Below, piece after piece: positions 8,032-16,723 of a DNA stretch of 64,000 bases (the first letter of the stretch is position 1; each line of letters opens with the position of its first letter). Source of the stretch: Longimicrobiaceae bacterium (lineage in GTDB: Bacteria; Gemmatimonadota; Gemmatimonadetes; Longimicrobiales; Longimicrobiaceae); assembly GCA_036375715.1 (NCBI GenBank), contig DASVBS010000064.1, positions 18,471-82,470 on the forward strand, given 5' to 3'. The notes beneath the pieces are model-generated. The model ran no database searches, was not told the DNA's origin, and saw nothing but the letters and a program-made list of their open reading frames with translations. The position numbers and the translations under genes were made by a program.

Positions 8032-9378
8032 TCAGATCCCGAAGAGACGGAGGAAATCGTTGGTGATGGCCCAGACCATGATGCCCACCACGATGATCAG
8101 CCCCACGTGCGAGAGGCGCAGTCGCTGTTCGACGGAGAGCGGTCTTCCCCGCACCGCCTCGACGAACAGGAAGAGCAGCTGCCCGCCGTCCAGCACCGGG
8201 ATCGGCAGGAGGTTCAGCACCGCGAGGTTCACGGAGAGGAGCGCCATCCACTGCAGCATCACCTCGAGCCCCGCCCGGGCCGTCTCGCCGGAGATCTGCC
8301 CGATGGTGAGCGGTCCCCCCAGGCTGCGAGGAGAGGCGTCTCCGGTAAACAGGTCACCCACCAGACGCACGATGGCCGTGCTGGTGCCCCAAGTCGTCTC
8401 CCAACCCTGCCGCAGCGCCTCCCCCAGCCCTACCCTCCGGTGGTCCAGCTCGAGCTGCTGGGAGACACCCAGCCGCCCGATCTCCAGTCGCTCACCCTCG
8501 GGAAGCTGCTCCTGCACCGGCTCCGGCGTGACCGTGATGGGGATCTCTTCCCCTCCCCGCTGGACGACCAGCGCGACCTCCTCGCCCGGGTGGGCGCGGA
8601 TCACGTCGACGAACTCCGTCCAGGAGCGGATGGGCCGCCCATCCGCCTCGATCACCCGGTCTCCCTCCTCGATCCCTGCCACATCGGCAGGAGATCCGGT
8701 GTTCACGCCACCAATCAACGGCTCGGCAAAGGGCTGGATGCGTTGTAGCACCGAGACCCTGACCCTCTCCTCTTGGGGTAGGTCCAGAGTCACCGTCTGG
8801 CCGTCGGAAAAGCCGAGGGTGAGGGGACCCGGCCCCGCGTCCGCGAAGAGCTCCAGGACGTCGTTCCAGTTCTCCACCGGAACCTGGTTGATCGACTCCA
8901 GCTCCGCCCCGGTGGGGATCATCCCCAGAGGTGCTGCCGCGCCGGGGAGGCTGTCCTGCCGGGCGATGGCGACCCGCGTGGTGGGGTTGATCGACTCCCC
9001 GTAGACGAGCGCCACACCCGTCACCACGACGATGGCGAAGAGGAAGTTCATCAGCACACCGGCCGAGACGACCCAGATCCGCGCCCAGAGAGGCTTGGCG
9101 TCGAAGTCCCGGTCGGACGGCTCCTGGGCGAGCTCCTCCCCGCCTTCCAGCGCCGCGGTATCCTCCATCCCCGCCATGCGCACATAACCGCCCAGCGGCA
9201 GCGCCGAGATCACGTACTCCGTCTCTCCCCAGCGGAAGCCCGTTACACGGGGCCCGAAGCCGATGGAGAATCGGGGCACGGCGATGTCCACCGACTTGGC
9301 CGCGATCAGGTGCCCCAACTCGTGAACGAAGACCAGCACCCCGATGACGATCAGGAAGGCGATCAGTGTCGTCAGCAA
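8032..9378 (-). CDS. rseP: RIP metalloprotease RseP/RasP
   Basis: 448 residues. The TTG at 9378-9376 is chosen: it starts right at the first membrane segment and overlaps the dxr stop by seven bases, whereas the longer open frame lies inside dxr. The zinc motif HELGH is at 19-23 in the first transmembrane helix, and NLLPIPVLDGGQL near the C-terminus supplies the third ligand. Two PDZ domains lie between (roughly 135-210 and 218-300). It cleaves anti-sigma factors or signal-peptide remnants inside the inner membrane. It is the last gene of the rpsB-to-rseP block. Confidence 0.95.
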   Translation of the reverse strand: MLTTLIAFLIVIGVLVFVHELGHLIAAKSVDIAVPRFSIGFGPRVTGFRWGETEYVISALPLGGYVRMAGMEDTAALEGGEELAQEPSDRDFDAKPLWARIWVVSAGVLMNFLFAIVVVTGVALVYGESINPTTRVAIARQDSLPGAAAPLGMIPTGAELESINQVPVENWNDVLELFADAGPGPLTLGFSDGQTVTLDLPQEERVRVSVLQRIQPFAEPLIGGVNTGSPADVAGIEEGDRVIEADGRPIRSWTEFVDVIRAHPGEEVALVVQRGGEEIPITVTPEPVQEQLPEGERLEIGRLGVSQQLELDHRRVGLGEALRQGWETTWGTSTAIVRLVGDLFTGDASPRSLGGPLTIGQISGETARAGLEVMLQWMALLSVNLAVLNLLPIPVLDGGQLLFLFVEAVRGRPLSVEQRLRLSHVGLIIVVGIMVWAITNDFLRLFGI

Positions 9379-10523
9379 TGCACGTGTCCGTCGATGAAGG
9401 TTTCTGCCGTCCCTCTCGCCCACCGATCGGCGGCGATTACGTCTTCCACCGTGCGGATGTCCGCGCCCTGCCAGCGATCGAGGGTCTCCCCAATGGTCGC
9501 GGCAATGGCCGGATAGGAGATCCGTCCATTCAGAAAGGCCGCCACTGCCACCTCGTTCGCCGCGTTATAGACAACCGGGGCGCCGCGACCCGCTCGCCCC
9601 GCCTGCACTCCCAGCCCGAAGGCGGGGAAGAGCGTCTCATCCACCGGTTCGAAGGTGAGCGTTCCCGCCGCGACCGGATCGAAACGGCGCGTCCGGTACT
9701 CGATCCGCTCGGGATAGCCGAACGCGTGAGCGATCGGCAGCTCCATGGTCGGAAAGCCCATCTGCGCCATCACCGAGCCGTCGATGAACTCCACCATGGA
9801 GTGGATGATCGACTGCGGGTGGACCACCGCACCGATCCGCTCGTACCCGATCGAGAAGAGAAAGTGCGCTTCGATCACCTCCAGCGCCTTGTTCGCCAGA
9901 GTCGCTGAGTCGATGGTGACCTTCGCCCCCATGTCCCAGGTGGGATGGCGCAGCGCATCCACCGGCTTGACCCGCTCCAGCTCGGAGCGGCTGAAGCCCC
10001 GAAAAGGACCACCCGAGGCAGTCAGGATCAGCCGCGCCACTTCCTCTCGGCGACCGCAACGGAGGCACTGGTGGATGGCGCTGTGCTCGCTGTCGACGGG
10101 GATCAGCTCGCCTCCTCCGCTGGCCGCGGCCTCGAGCACCAGCTCCCCGCCGCATACCAGCGACTCCTTGTTGGCGAGCGCTACCCGCTTCCCGGCTCGC
10201 AAGGCCGCCAGCGTCGGCTCCAGCCCCGCGGCGCCCACCAGGGCGTTCAGCACGATGTCGTTGCGCGGGTCGGCCGCCACCTCCAGCAGCGCCTTGCGGC
10301 CGTACATCCAGGTCGTCCCCCCCTCGTGCCGGGGGGGCTGCTCCGCAGCGTCCGCCACCACGGCCAGCTCCGGCTTCCACTGGCGCACGAGCGCTTCCAG
10401 CGCTTCCACGTTGCTGTGGGCCGTCAGCACAGACGGGCGATAGCGATCAGGGTGCTGTGCAAGCACGGCCAGAGCGCTGGCTCCGATGGAGCCGGTCGCG
10501 CCGAGGATGGCGACCTTCTTCAT
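9372..10523 (-). CDS. dxr: 1-deoxy-D-xylulose 5-phosphate reductoisomerase
   Basis: 383 residues. It catalyses the NADPH-dependent second step of the MEP pathway, giving 2-C-methylerythritol 4-phosphate for isoprenoids. Visible motifs are the nucleotide-binding GATGSIGASAL (8-18), the ANKESLV loop, the metal and substrate motif DSEHSAIHQCL, and SGGPFRG. The ATG overlaps the cdsA stop as ATGA, and the 3' end overlaps the rseP start. Its neighbour uppS uses the isoprenoid product made downstream of this pathway. Confidence 0.97.
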   Translation of the reverse strand: MKKVAILGATGSIGASALAVLAQHPDRYRPSVLTAHSNVEALEALVRQWKPELAVVADAAEQPPRHEGGTTWMYGRKALLEVAADPRNDIVLNALVGAAGLEPTLAALRAGKRVALANKESLVCGGELVLEAAASGGGELIPVDSEHSAIHQCLRCGRREEVARLILTASGGPFRGFSRSELERVKPVDALRHPTWDMGAKVTIDSATLANKALEVIEAHFLFSIGYERIGAVVHPQSIIHSMVEFIDGSVMAQMGFPTMELPIAHAFGYPERIEYRTRRFDPVAAGTLTFEPVDETLFPAFGLGVQAGRAGRGAPVVYNAANEVAVAAFLNGRISYPAIAATIGETLDRWQGADIRTVEDVIAADRWARGTAETFIDGHVHC

Positions 10524-11377
10524 CCCGCTACTCCCGTTCCAACCCAGAAGCGGAAGAAGAGATAGGCGAGGGGCAGCGTGAACAGCAGCGAGTCGAAGCG
10601 GTCCAGCGCGCCTCCGTGCCCGGGCAGGAGCTTCCCGGAGTCCTTGACCCCCGCATCTCGCTTGAGCAGTGACTCCACCAGGTCACCGATCTGCGCCACG
10701 ATGGAGATCGCCAGGCCGAAGATCGCCCCCTCGAACATGGTCGGTCGGTAGGTGGGGAAAGCCTCGAGCACCCGGGTGTAGGCGATCGCCACCAGCACGC
10801 TCCCCACCACCGCGCCGATGGCTCCCTGTACGGTTTTGCCGGGGCTCACCCGCGGGATGAGCTTGGTGCGCCCCCAGCGGCGCCCGACGAAAAAGGCGAA
10901 GGTATCGCTCGTCCAGGTCAGCAGGACTGGCGCGAACACCAGGGCAGTGCCGTGAATGGCCCCCTCGACTCCGGGGAGGTGTCGCAAAAACAGACCGAAG
11001 CTCAGCAGGCCTCCGGTGTAGACGGCACCGGTGAGGGTGGTGGAGATGGAGAGAAGTGGTTGGCCCTCGACGCCTCGGGTCCAGATCGCCAGCGCGGTGA
11101 CGACGAGAGTGGCGATGGTGATGACGAGGCCGAAGCTCACCGGTCCGGCCTGCGGGTTCGCCGCGGCCACCAACACGAAGGCGACGGCGAGCGGCAAACC
11201 GGCCGCGATGAGCGGGCGCGCCTGCCGATGCTCCGCCATGCGGTAGAACTCCAGGGACCCCGCCACCACGATCGCCGCGATCAGCAGTGCCAGAATCCAG
11301 CCCCCAGCGTATACCACCGCTACGGCAAGGGGGATTCCCACCGCGGCAACGGCTACCCGCTGGGTGGTCTCGGTCAC
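10520..11377 (-). CDS. cdsA: Phosphatidate cytidylyltransferase
   Basis: 285 residues from GTG 11377, ten bases after uppS; the frame is open much further upstream but that part is uppS read in another frame. There are seven to eight hydrophobic helices. The C-terminal family signature is complete: SLLKRDAGVKDSGKLLPGHG followed by GALDR. It makes CDP-diacylglycerol from CTP and phosphatidic acid in the inner membrane, supplying the PgsA encoded at 51626-52270. Confidence 0.96.
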   Translation of the reverse strand: MTETTQRVAVAAVGIPLAVAVVYAGGWILALLIAAIVVAGSLEFYRMAEHRQARPLIAAGLPLAVAFVLVAAANPQAGPVSFGLVITIATLVVTALAIWTRGVEGQPLLSISTTLTGAVYTGGLLSFGLFLRHLPGVEGAIHGTALVFAPVLLTWTSDTFAFFVGRRWGRTKLIPRVSPGKTVQGAIGAVVGSVLVAIAYTRVLEAFPTYRPTMFEGAIFGLAISIVAQIGDLVESLLKRDAGVKDSGKLLPGHGGALDRFDSLLFTLPLAYLFFRFWVGTGVAG

Positions 11378-11387
11378 GTGCCGCCCC

Positions 11388-12131
11388 TCAGCCGGCGACG
11401 ACGCCGCCGAACCGACGCTCGCGACGCTGGTAGTCCAGCACCGCCGCGAACAGGTCCTCCCGCTTGAAATCGGGCCAGAGAATGGGGCTGATGTGCAGCT
11501 CCGTATAGGCGAGCTGCCACAGCATGAAATTCGAGATGCGCTGCTCGCCGGAAGTGCGGATGAGCAGGTCGGGATCGGGCGTTCCCGCGGTATAGAGGTG
11601 GTCGCCAACCAGCGCCTCGTCGATCTCCTCGGGCACCAGGGTGCCGCGAGCGACGCGCTCCGCCAGTGCCCGGGCAGCGTCAGCGATCTCCGCCCGCCCG
11701 CCGTAGCTGATGGCGAGGTTGAGCTGCAGGTTCGGACCGCCAGCCGTGCTCTCGATGATTCCCGCCAGCGCGGCGCGCGTGCGCGGACTGAGTCGCTCCA
11801 GGCGCCCCAACGCTCGCACCTCCACCCCTCGCGCCCGCAGCTCACGTGCTTCCTTCCGCACGTACAGCTCCAGCAGGCTCATCAGTGCCCGAACCTCTCC
11901 TCGGGGTCGCTTCCAGTTCTCCTGGGAGAAAGCGTAGAGGGTAAGCACGGGGATCCCAGCCTCGATGCACCCTTCCACCACCTCCCGCACGGCGACCATT
12001 CCTGCGCGGTGACCGAACTCGCGAGGCCGGCCGCGGGCCTTCGCCCAGCGGCCGTTGCCGTCCATGATGATCGCGACGTGCCGGGGTACGTCGCCGCTGA
12101 TCCTGATCTGCGCGAGCCGGTCGGAGGGCAT
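11388..12131 (-). CDS. uppS: Undecaprenyl diphosphate synthase (cis-prenyltransferase)
   Basis: 247 residues. The diphosphate-binding motif MDGNGRWAKARG is complete with the catalytic Asp, followed by the FGHRAG motif. The C-terminal signature RTSGEQRISNFMLWQ is present. The enzyme extends farnesyl-PP with cis isoprene units to the C55 lipid carrier for peptidoglycan and polysaccharide export. It begins two bases after frr. Confidence 0.97.
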   Translation of the reverse strand: MPSDRLAQIRISGDVPRHVAIIMDGNGRWAKARGRPREFGHRAGMVAVREVVEGCIEAGIPVLTLYAFSQENWKRPRGEVRALMSLLELYVRKEARELRARGVEVRALGRLERLSPRTRAALAGIIESTAGGPNLQLNLAISYGGRAEIADAARALAERVARGTLVPEEIDEALVGDHLYTAGTPDPDLLIRTSGEQRISNFMLWQLAYTELHISPILWPDFKREDLFAAVLDYQRRERRFGGVVAG

Positions 12132-12133
12132 CC

Positions 12134-12685
12134 TCAGACCTCCATGACCTCGGCTTCCTTGTGCTTCAGGATCTCCTCCAACTGGTGGATGTAGCGATCC
12201 GTCAACTTCTGCACCTCGTCCTGCTCGCGGCGAGCGTCGTCTTCCGAGAGCTCGCCGTCCTTCTGCCGCCGCTTGATGTCGTCGTTGGCATCCTTGCGCG
12301 CCTGCCGTACGGCGACGCGTCCCTCTTCCGTCATCTTGTGGAGGAGCCGCACGTACTCCTTACGCCGCTCTTCGGTGAGGGGCGGAATGGGCACCCGGAT
12401 GACCTTACCGTCGTTGGACGGATTGAGTCCCAGATCGGAGGTCTGAATCGCCTTTTCGATCGGCCCGATCATCCCGCGGTCCCACGGCTGGATGACCAGC
12501 AGCCGCGGCTCGGGTGCGCTCACGGTCGCCACCTGATTCAGTGGCACGTGCGAGCCGTACGCTTCCACGCGCACCGTATCGAGCAGCGCAGGCGTGGCTT
12601 TGCCGGTTCGGACGGACGCGAACTCGCGCCGCACCGCTTCGACGGCGCTCTCCATTCGACGCTTGGCTTCTTGCAGGCTGGGCAT
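12134..12685 (-). CDS. frr: Ribosome recycling factor
   Basis: 183 residues, the normal size. The N-terminal helix MESAVEAVRREFASVRTGKA and the segments VRVEAYGSHVPLNQVA and VIRVPIPPLTEERRKEYV are standard RRF sequence. It dissociates post-termination ribosomes with EF-G. The gene sits in the conserved order tsf-pyrH-frr-uppS, 14 bases after pyrH. Confidence 0.98.
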   Translation of the reverse strand: MPSLQEAKRRMESAVEAVRREFASVRTGKATPALLDTVRVEAYGSHVPLNQVATVSAPEPRLLVIQPWDRGMIGPIEKAIQTSDLGLNPSNDGKVIRVPIPPLTEERRKEYVRLLHKMTEEGRVAVRQARKDANDDIKRRQKDGELSEDDARREQDEVQKLTDRYIHQLEEILKHKEAEVMEV

Positions 12686-12699
12686 GGGGGATCGAGAGT

Positions 12700-13431
12700 T
12701 CAGGGACGAATCAGCGTCCCGACCCGCTCGCCGCTGATCGCGCGGGCCACCAGGCCGGGCTCCATCAAGTTCAGGATGATGATCGGGATCTCGTTCTCCT
12801 TACACAATGAGATCGCGGAAGCATCCATCACCTGGAGGTCGCGAGCCATGACATCTCTGAAGGAGATCTCCGGGATGAACTCAGCCGATGGGTCCTTCAC
12901 CGGGTCGGCGGTATAGACCCCCTCCACCTTGGTCGCCTTGATGATGACGTCGGCCTCCATCTCGATCCCGCGCAGCACGGCGGCGGTATCGGTAGAGAAG
13001 TAGGGGTTGCCGGTTCCGCCGGCGAAGATCACCACCCGTCCCTTTTCCAGGTGACGCAGCGCTCGGCGACGAATATAGGGCTCGGCGAGCTGCTCCATGC
13101 GGATGGCGGTGAGCACCCGCGTCTCCACCCCTTTGCGCTCCAGGACGTCCTGTATCGCGAGGGCGTTGATGATCGTCGCCAGCATCCCCATGTAGTCGGC
13201 CGAGACGCGATCCATCCCCTGCTGGCTCGCGATGGTGCCGCGGACGATATTCCCACCCCCGATCACCAGCCCCAGGGCCACCCCCATCTCGTGGAGTTGC
13301 TTGATCTCTTCGGTGATCTTGTCGATGACGGGAGGTGAAATGCCAAACCCCTGCTCTCCGGCGAGCGCCTCGCCGGAGAGCTTCAGCAGGAGGCGGCGAT
13401 AGACGAGATCCCGTCCGGGCTCGGCAGCCAT
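12700..13431 (-). CDS. pyrH: UMP kinase
   Basis: 243 residues. The N-terminal nucleotide-binding segment [18 protein letters not shown], the GGGNIVRG loop and the uridylate-site region [14 protein letters not shown] are diagnostic of bacterial hexameric UMP kinase (UMP to UDP). The start codon shares one base with the tsf stop (TAATG), so translation is coupled. Confidence 0.97.
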   Translation of the reverse strand: MAAEPGRDLVYRRLLLKLSGEALAGEQGFGISPPVIDKITEEIKQLHEMGVALGLVIGGGNIVRGTIASQQGMDRVSADYMGMLATIINALAIQDVLERKGVETRVLTAIRMEQLAEPYIRRRALRHLEKGRVVIFAGGTGNPYFSTDTAAVLRGIEMEADVIIKATKVEGVYTADPVKDPSAEFIPEISFRDVMARDLQVMDASAISLCKENEIPIIILNLMEPGLVARAISGERVGTLIRP

Positions 13432-14024
13432 TACTCGCCGAGAGCGAAGCGGGCGAACCGGCGGACGACGATGTTCTCCCCGGTCCGCGCGGAGGCCTGC
13501 GTGACCAGCTCGCCCACGGTGATGTCAGGGTTCTTGACGAAGGGCTGCTCCAGCAGAGCCGACTCCTGGAAGAACTTGTCGAGCTTCCCTTCGATGATCT
13601 TGTCCCAGATGTGCTCGGGCTTTCCCGACTCCTTCATCTGCTCGCGATAGACCGCCCGCTCCCGCTCGACGATCTCGGGGGAGATGTCCTCGCGCCGCAC
13701 CGCCACCGGGTTGCTGGCGGCAATGTGCATGGCCACGTCGCGGACCAGCTGCTGGAACTCATCATTGCGAGCGACGAAGTCGGTCTCGCAGTTGACCTCC
13801 ACCAGGACGCCGATCTTGCCGCCCATGTGGATGTAGCTGCCGACGGCACCCTCGGTCGCCTCTCGGGCGGAGCGCTTGGCCGCCTTGGCCGCGCCCTTGG
13901 CGCGCAGGATGTCGATCGCCTTCTCCATGTCGCCGCCGGCCTCCGTGAGCGCCGCCTTGCACTCCATCATCCCGGCGCCGGTGCGCTCGCGAAGTTCCTT
14001 GACGTCCTGTGCAGTAATGGCCAT
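13431..14024 (-). CDS. tsf: Translation elongation factor Ts, short form
   Basis: 197 residues from ATG 14024; a longer open frame upstream is not supported because the conserved EF-Ts N-terminus ([19 protein letters not shown]) begins here. The core signature [16 protein letters not shown] is present. E. coli EF-Ts is about 280 residues; this shorter type has only one full core subdomain, as in several other phyla. It exchanges GDP on EF-Tu. A hairpin lies between it and rpsB (14106-14142). Confidence 0.96.
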   Translation of the reverse strand: MAITAQDVKELRERTGAGMMECKAALTEAGGDMEKAIDILRAKGAAKAAKRSAREATEGAVGSYIHMGGKIGVLVEVNCETDFVARNDEFQQLVRDVAMHIAASNPVAVRREDISPEIVERERAVYREQMKESGKPEHIWDKIIEGKLDKFFQESALLEQPFVKNPDITVGELVTQASARTGENIVVRRFARFALGE

Positions 14025-14105
14025 TGGCTGATCCCGGTATGAGTGATCTATTGAATCACCGCGCCACCCGCGCGGTCGTGATTGCAGCTCCGAGGTCCAT
14101 GCACA

Positions 14106-14142
14106 CGATGGGGCCACGCACGGTTTCCCGGTGGCCCCATCG
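14106..14142. other. Perfect 12-bp hairpin between rpsB and tsf
   Basis: CGATGGGGCCAC at 14106-14117 and GTGGCCCCATCG at 14131-14142 are exact inverted repeats around a 13-base loop. On the transcript it lies 26 bases after the rpsB stop and about 80 bases before tsf. No T-run follows. It could be a partial terminator or processing site that sets the rpsB:tsf ratio. Confidence 0.6.
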
Positions 14143-14168
14143 CGCGGCTCCTGAACTCCGGCGCGGAA

Positions 14169-15044
14169 CTACTCCTCTTCGCCCTCTTCCTCCGTTCCGC
14201 CACGCAGGTTGGCGATGACCTCCGGCTTCGGCCGACGCTTGCGGCGGGGCCGGCGCCGCTGGCCGCGACGATCGTCGTCCACGGGAGCGGTCTCGCCGGT
14301 CTCGGTGGAGTACGAGGTCGCTTCGACCTCCTCCGCCCGGCGACGCTCCTCCGCGGGCAGCGCGGCGCGCGCCTCGATGATCGCGTCAGCGATCGCCTTG
14401 CTGATCACGCTGACGGAGCGGATGGCGTCGTCGTTGCCGGCGATCGGCACCGTGATCAGATCCGGGTCGGCATTGGTGTCCGCGATGGCGATGACCGGAA
14501 TTCCCAGCTTGTTCGCCTCGCTGACGGCGATGCGCTCCTTTTTGGCGTCAACGACGAAGATCGCGCCGGGGAGGCGCGCCATATCCTTCACCCCCGAGAG
14601 GTACTTGTCCAGCTTCTCCCGCTCGCGGTCGAGCATGAGGCGCTCCTTCTTCGTGTAGAAGTCGAAGGCGCCCTCCTCCTGACCGCGCTCGAGCTCGCGC
14701 AGCCGGCGGATCTGCTTCTTGATGGTGGAGAAGTTGGTCAGCATCCCCCCGAGCCAGCGCTCGGTGACGTGGAACGAGTTCGAGCGCTCGGCCTCGCTCT
14801 GGATCACCGGGCGAAGCTGCTTCTTGGTGCAGACGAAGAGAATCCGCTCCCCACGGGAGATGACCTGCCGGGCGAGCTCCTGGGCCAGCTCGATCTGCCG
14901 CTGGGTCTTGCGCAGGTCGATGATGTAGATGCCGTTGCGCTCCGCGAAGATGAATTTGCGCATCTTCGGGTTCCAGCGGCTGGTCTGGTGGCCGAAATGG
15001 ACACCGGCTTCCAGGAGCTCCTGGATCTCGGGGACAGTCGACAT
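14169..15044 (-). CDS. rpsB: 30S ribosomal protein S2
   Basis: 291 residues from ATG 15044, the conserved S2 start (MSTVPEIQELLEAGVHFGHQ). Signatures WNPKMRKFIFAERNGIYIID and PGAIFVVDAKKERIAVSEA are clear. The C-terminus carries an extension of some 50 residues that is acidic, then Arg/Lys-rich (RRGQRRRPRRKRRPKP), then acidic again. AGGAG lies 11 bases upstream. The leader contains a tight hairpin at 15068-15084. Confidence 0.97.
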   Translation of the reverse strand: MSTVPEIQELLEAGVHFGHQTSRWNPKMRKFIFAERNGIYIIDLRKTQRQIELAQELARQVISRGERILFVCTKKQLRPVIQSEAERSNSFHVTERWLGGMLTNFSTIKKQIRRLRELERGQEEGAFDFYTKKERLMLDREREKLDKYLSGVKDMARLPGAIFVVDAKKERIAVSEANKLGIPVIAIADTNADPDLITVPIAGNDDAIRSVSVISKAIADAIIEARAALPAEERRRAEEVEATSYSTETGETAPVDDDRRGQRRRPRRKRRPKPEVIANLRGGTEEEGEEE

Positions 15045-15067
15045 GAAGGGAACTGCTCCTGTGGTGC

Positions 15068-15084
15068 GGGTCGCCGGGCGACCC
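15068..15084 (-). promoter_or_regulatory. Leader hairpin upstream of rpsB
   Basis: GGGTCGC and GCGACCC form a perfect seven-bp stem with a three-base loop, ending 24 bases before the rpsB start codon. Ribosomal protein operons are often autoregulated through such leaders; binding by S2 is inference. Confidence 0.4.
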
Positions 15085-15179
15085 ATTGGGTTGATTCTTC
15101 CACCGCCGTCATCCGTTGCGCCGACCGCCCGCAGGCGGCACCCGACGCAGCGTCAGGCGAGTGTGATTGGTTGAAGGAC

Positions 15180-15263
15180 GTTATCCGTTATCCGCTATCC
15201 GTTCGCTGAGGCTACTTCGCGGCAGACCGCGAAACGGATAACGTAAAACGGATAACGGATAAC
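15180..15263. repeat. Inverted heptamer-array element A
   Basis: The left arm has three in-phase 7-mers (GTTATCC twice, GCTATCC, 15180-15200). The right arm has four in-phase 7-mers (GGATAAC, GTAAAAC, GGATAAC, GGATAAC, 15236-15263). The arms are reverse complements and enclose a seven-bp stem TTCGCGG/CCGCGAA (15216-15222, 15227-15233) with a four-base loop. The whole can fold into one long hairpin. It lies four bases after the rpsI stop, in the gap before rpsB. Confidence 0.8.
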
Positions 15264-15267
15264 CCTC

Positions 15268-15861
15268 TTACCGCTTCGAGAACTGGAACCGCTTGCGCGC
15301 CTTGGGGCGGCCCGGCTTCTTGCGCTCCACCTCGCGCGGGTCGCGGGTGAGGAGCTCCTGGCTGCGCAGGCGCGAGCGGAAGTCCTCGTCGACCTTCAGC
15401 AGGGCCCGGGCGAGGCCGAGGCGAACCGCGTCCGCCTGTCCGCGCTGCCCACCGCCGCGCACGTTCACCTTCACGTCGAAGCGGTCCTGCGTCTCGGTAA
15501 CGGTAAGGGGGAGCACGATGGACTGCCGGAGCACTGCGCGCGGGAAATACTCCTCCAGGCTGCGACCATTGACCGTCCAGCGCCCCTCGCCTGGACGCAG
15601 GAAGACGCGCGCGACCGAGCTCTTACGACGGCCGAGGCCGTGGTACTGCTCGCCCTGCGCGCCCGCGCCATCGGCGCTGCGACGACGCGCCACCGGCGTC
15701 GGCACGACCGGCGCCTCCGCGGCAGGAGCCGGCGCTGCCGCGGCCGGAGCGGGAGCAGCAGCGGCGGGAGCCGGCGGCACCGGCTGCGGCGCCGGGGTGG
15801 CCGTCTCGTTCGTCTCCTGCGGCTCCTCAGGGGAGACCACGTCCGAATTCTCGTTCGCCAT
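15268..15861 (-). CDS. rpsI: 30S ribosomal protein S9 with an Ala/Pro-rich N-terminal extension
   Basis: 197 residues against about 130 in most bacteria. Residues 73-197 are ordinary S9: [16 protein letters not shown], the signature [20 protein letters not shown] and the basic C-terminal tail ending RKRFQFSKR that reaches the P site. Residues 1-72 are an extra acidic then Ala/Pro repeat segment ([19 protein letters not shown]). The ATG lies nine bases after rplM, so the start is well placed and the extension is probably translated. The two genes form the standard L13-S9 operon. Confidence 0.95.
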   Translation of the reverse strand: MANENSDVVSPEEPQETNETATPAPQPVPPAPAAAAPAPAAAAPAPAAEAPVVPTPVARRRSADGAGAQGEQYHGLGRRKSSVARVFLRPGEGRWTVNGRSLEEYFPRAVLRQSIVLPLTVTETQDRFDVKVNVRGGGQRGQADAVRLGLARALLKVDEDFRSRLRSQELLTRDPREVERKKPGRPKARKRFQFSKR

Positions 15862-15870
15862 ACCGAAGAA

Positions 15871-16299
15871 TCAGAAAGTGAGAGGTTCGGGGTTCTGCCC
15901 CTGATGCGGATGCTCCGAGCCCGCGTAGACGCGCAGCTTGCGCCGCATCTGCCGGCCCAGCGCGTTCTTCGGAAGCATTCCCTTCACCGCGAGCTCGATG
16001 ACACGCTCCGGATGCTTCTCGTGCATCTGGCGGTAGGGGATGTGCTTCTCGCCGCCCATGTACCCGGAGTGGCGGAAGTACGTCTTCTGGTCCGCCTTGC
16101 GGCCCGTGACCTCGATCGCCTCGGCGTTGATCACCACCACGAAGTCACCCGTGTCCAGGTGCGGCGAGTAGATCGGCTTGTGCTTCCCCCGGAGAATGCG
16201 GGCCACCTCCGAGGCGAGGCGCCCGAGAACCTTCCCCCGGGCATCCACCACGTACCACTTCCGCTCGATTTCCCCGGCCTTCACGGAGTAAGTCTTCAT
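15871..16299 (-). CDS. rplM: 50S ribosomal protein L13
   Basis: 142 residues from ATG 16299, exactly the family length. [20 protein letters not shown] opens the protein, and the signature region around [19 protein letters not shown] is intact. It is the first gene of the L13-S9 operon, read from the promoter at 16439-16467 with a leader of roughly 130 bases. Confidence 0.97.
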   Translation of the reverse strand: MKTYSVKAGEIERKWYVVDARGKVLGRLASEVARILRGKHKPIYSPHLDTGDFVVVINAEAIEVTGRKADQKTYFRHSGYMGGEKHIPYRQMHEKHPERVIELAVKGMLPKNALGRQMRRKLRVYAGSEHPHQGQNPEPLTF

Positions 16300-16438
16300 C
16301 GGGATCTGAGGTCGTAAAGCCGCGCGCTGCTCGGAGATGCCCTCCGCGCCTGGCTCTCGCGCGTCGGTCCGAATGACACAAAAAAACGCCAATCCGCCCC
16401 CGAGCGGGAACAGATCTTCTGGCGAGAGACAGACGGGA

Positions 16439-16467
16439 ATGATAGGGAAACGGCTGGAGAGTGTCAA
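16439..16467 (-). promoter_or_regulatory. Sigma70-type promoter of rplM-rpsI
   Basis: On the minus strand a consensus TTGACA (16467-16462) and TATCAT (16444-16439) are separated by 17 bp. Transcription would start near 16432, leaving a leader of about 130 bases before rplM. Confidence 0.75.
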
Positions 16468-16533
16468 GGCAACGGGGGAGGCGAGCGGCGGGCGGTGGGG
16501 GGTGGGGGCGGGGCGGTCAGGGAGACGAGGAGG

Positions 16534-16716
16534 GGTGACAAGGTGACAAGGTGAACGGGTGAGGAGCCATCCCGAGGCAAAGCAAAGGATCCGCACTTTC
16601 GCTCAGATGCCATGAAACGTGCGAATCCCTCTCGCTGATGCTCTGGCCGGATTGTCGGGCTGTCGGGACCGGGCGGTTTGACAACGGCGACGGCCTCACC
16701 TTGTCACCTTGTCACC
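16534..16716. repeat. Inverted octamer-array element B with internal stem
   Basis: A perfect 21-bp inverted repeat brackets the element (16534-16554 and 16696-16716). Each arm is built of 8-mers: GGTGACAA twice plus GGTGAACG and GGTGAGGA on the left, and TTGTCACC twice on the right. Inside, GGATCCGCAC (16587-16596) pairs with GTGCGAATCC (16619-16628) with one mismatch, extended by TTTC/GAAA. The nested symmetry resembles a small palindromic mobile element or structured RNA. No reading frame fits. Confidence 0.8.
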
Positions 16717-16723
16717 TTGCGGC

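Larger units (their letters stand above)
16300..16723. other. 424-base non-coding region between the sigma factor gene and rplM
   Basis: No gene is seen. From the rplM side it contains the rplM leader, with a run of seven T on the minus strand at 16386-16380 preceded by GC-rich sequence (possible attenuator, weak), then the rplM promoter (16439-16467), a purine/G-rich stretch (16470-16530), and the inverted octamer-array element B (16534-16716), which ends eight bases from the sigma factor stop. Confidence 0.6.
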
